From Oxalobacteraceae bacterium (GTDB taxonomy: Bacteria > Pseudomonadota > Gammaproteobacteria > Burkholderiales > Burkholderiaceae_D), in NCBI GenBank assembly GCA_947464955.1, contig CANHZI010000016.1:1-43923 (forward strand): DNA of 43,923 nucleotides, in the 5' to 3' direction. A program made the position numbers and the translations under genes. Below the pieces are notes generated by a model. The model ran no database searches. It was not told the DNA's origin and worked only from the letters and a program-made list of their open reading frames with translations. How positions within the stretch are numbered: the first letter of the stretch is position 1; every line of letters starts with the position of its first letter. Of the stretch, positions 43,139 through 43,923 are shown one piece after another.

Positions 43139-43923
43139 TTGAATACACGTACTCTCATGAAGGGCGTCACAGCTCTTTTCGCATCGCTTTGTTTTCAAGT
43201 TAGTTTTGCTGCTTGCCTCACTGCAGAGCTTGAATCAAACAATACAGACACCACTGCGAACACCGGTTTATGCTCTGGCACTGCTGTCACTGGCACCATT
43301 AGCTCAAGCACTGATTACGACTGGTACCGCATCGATGTCGCCGCTGCTGGAACCATTAGTATTAGTCTTTCCCATGCAAGCGGTATCGATCTTGACTGGT
43401 ACCTCTATCCAGCGACAGGTAGCTATGTCGCCTACAAATCAACTAGCAACAATCCTGAAACTGGCAGCTACAATGCGCCCGCTGCAGGAACCTACTACAT
43501 TCGAATCAAGAACTATTCTGGGACGGGCGCATATACCTTGAATGTGAGCTACCCAAGCACCAATACCGGTGGCGGAAGCACGGGCGGCGATCCAGTCACA
43601 CCGCCAGTTACTGCGGTGGTCAAAGGTAAAGTATGGTTAAACGGTGGCGCGATTTCACAGACAAACACTGCAATTTTTGTCAATGGTTTGCGTCAAGCAA
43701 CCGGCAAGAATACGAGCACGCCAAACATCAATAGCACGACCAATTGCAGCACCGATTGGAATACCACTCCTTGCCCGCGCGTAGCAATCATTACCGCAGC
43801 TGCAGTTAATCAGGCAGATGGCGTCGACAAATTCAATAACGACACCACGAGTGGCACATGGTCTTACTATAATTTGTTCCAACGCCATGGTTTTTCACCC
43901 AAACACATCCTCAGCCATCACGA
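43139..43923 (+). CDS. secreted PPC-domain protein, probable cyanophycinase/S51-like hydrolase (partial, 3' end outside window)
   Basis: Reads open from TTG 43139 to the window edge, 261 codons with no stop. Residues 1-24 are a signal peptide (FA-AC end). About 28-140 is a bacterial pre-peptidase C-terminal (PPC) domain: AELESNNT, DYDWYRIDV, a beta sandwich, ending GTYYIRIKNYSGTGAYTLNV. A GGGSTGGDPVTPP linker follows. From about 160 a second domain begins with KGKVWLNGGA, then RVAIITAAAVNQADG and YYNLFQRHGFSPKHI; the order resembles the opening of cyanophycinase-like S51 peptidases. The catalytic serine would lie beyond the window, so the assignment is provisional. Cyanophycin or another peptide polymer is a possible substrate. 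Confidence 0.75.
   Translation, partial: MNTRTLMKGVTALFASLCFQVSFAACLTAELESNNTDTTANTGLCSGTAVTGTISSSTDYDWYRIDVAAAGTISISLSHASGIDLDWYLYPATGSYVAYKSTSNNPETGSYNAPAAGTYYIRIKNYSGTGAYTLNVSYPSTNTGGGSTGGDPVTPPVTAVVKGKVWLNGGAISQTNTAIFVNGLRQATGKNTSTPNINSTTNCSTDWNTTPCPRVAIITAAAVNQADGVDKFNNDTTSGTWSYYNLFQRHGFSPKHILSHH

Overview
The window looks like chromosomal core DNA of a beta-proteobacterium. The ftsK-lolA-rarA block, the moeA-moaD-moaE run close to clpB, a DUF3579 protein, and a TonB receptor and NagQ-type GlcNAc regulon of the Xanthomonas/Caulobacter kind together suggest an Oxalobacteraceae-like member of the Burkholderiales (Undibacterium or similar). This assignment is inferred from gene content and moderate GC; no rRNA is present to confirm it. 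I found no tRNA, rRNA, CRISPR array, insertion sequence or prophage.

Layout. 1-6310: a minus-strand N-acetylglucosamine locus, with nagK-nagQ-nagA as an operon preceded by a large TonB-dependent receptor gene. The two transcription units start from near-identical promoters (TTGACA, 17 bp, TAAAGT), each with a paired TGGTATT box exactly one base from the -35. 6661-13968: a DUF1275 membrane protein, a secreted M28 peptidase, a DUF3579 protein, an NhaD antiporter, a YhcH/NanQ protein and a secreted amidohydrolase with an unassigned N-terminal domain. 14045-14464: a four-copy 108-bp tandem repeat behind sppA. 14478-25945: sppA, an S1/P1 nuclease, frmA, a secreted protein of unknown function, prfC, a GNAT acetyltransferase, and clpB divergent from an unknown gene, with a sigma-32-type promoter inside a 12-bp inverted repeat. 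25995-30361: a compact minus-strand run phzF-moeA-moaD-moaE-fluC-pip. 30469-33822: a small acidic protein, a secreted M24 peptidase and three small membrane or secreted proteins. 33912-37270: a lysine-catabolism locus with an Lrp/AsnC regulator divergent from a lysine 6-dehydrogenase-like enzyme and an ALDH7-type aldehyde dehydrogenase, with a 12-bp inverted-repeat operator candidate between them. 37442-42715: a periplasmic binding protein-like gene, then rarA, lolA and ftsK. 43139-end: the 5' part of a secreted PPC-domain protein, probably a cyanophycinase/S51-like hydrolase, cut by the window edge and started by TTG.

How the genes work together. The sequence supports a scavenging lifestyle: amino sugars are imported by a TonB receptor, then phosphorylated and deacetylated; secreted peptidases and a nuclease release small nutrients; lysine is oxidised to aminoadipate. 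The strongest unexplained signals are regulatory: the duplicated NagQ-type promoter module, the operator candidate of the lysine locus, the inverted repeat over the clpB promoter, and the 108-bp structured tandem repeat.
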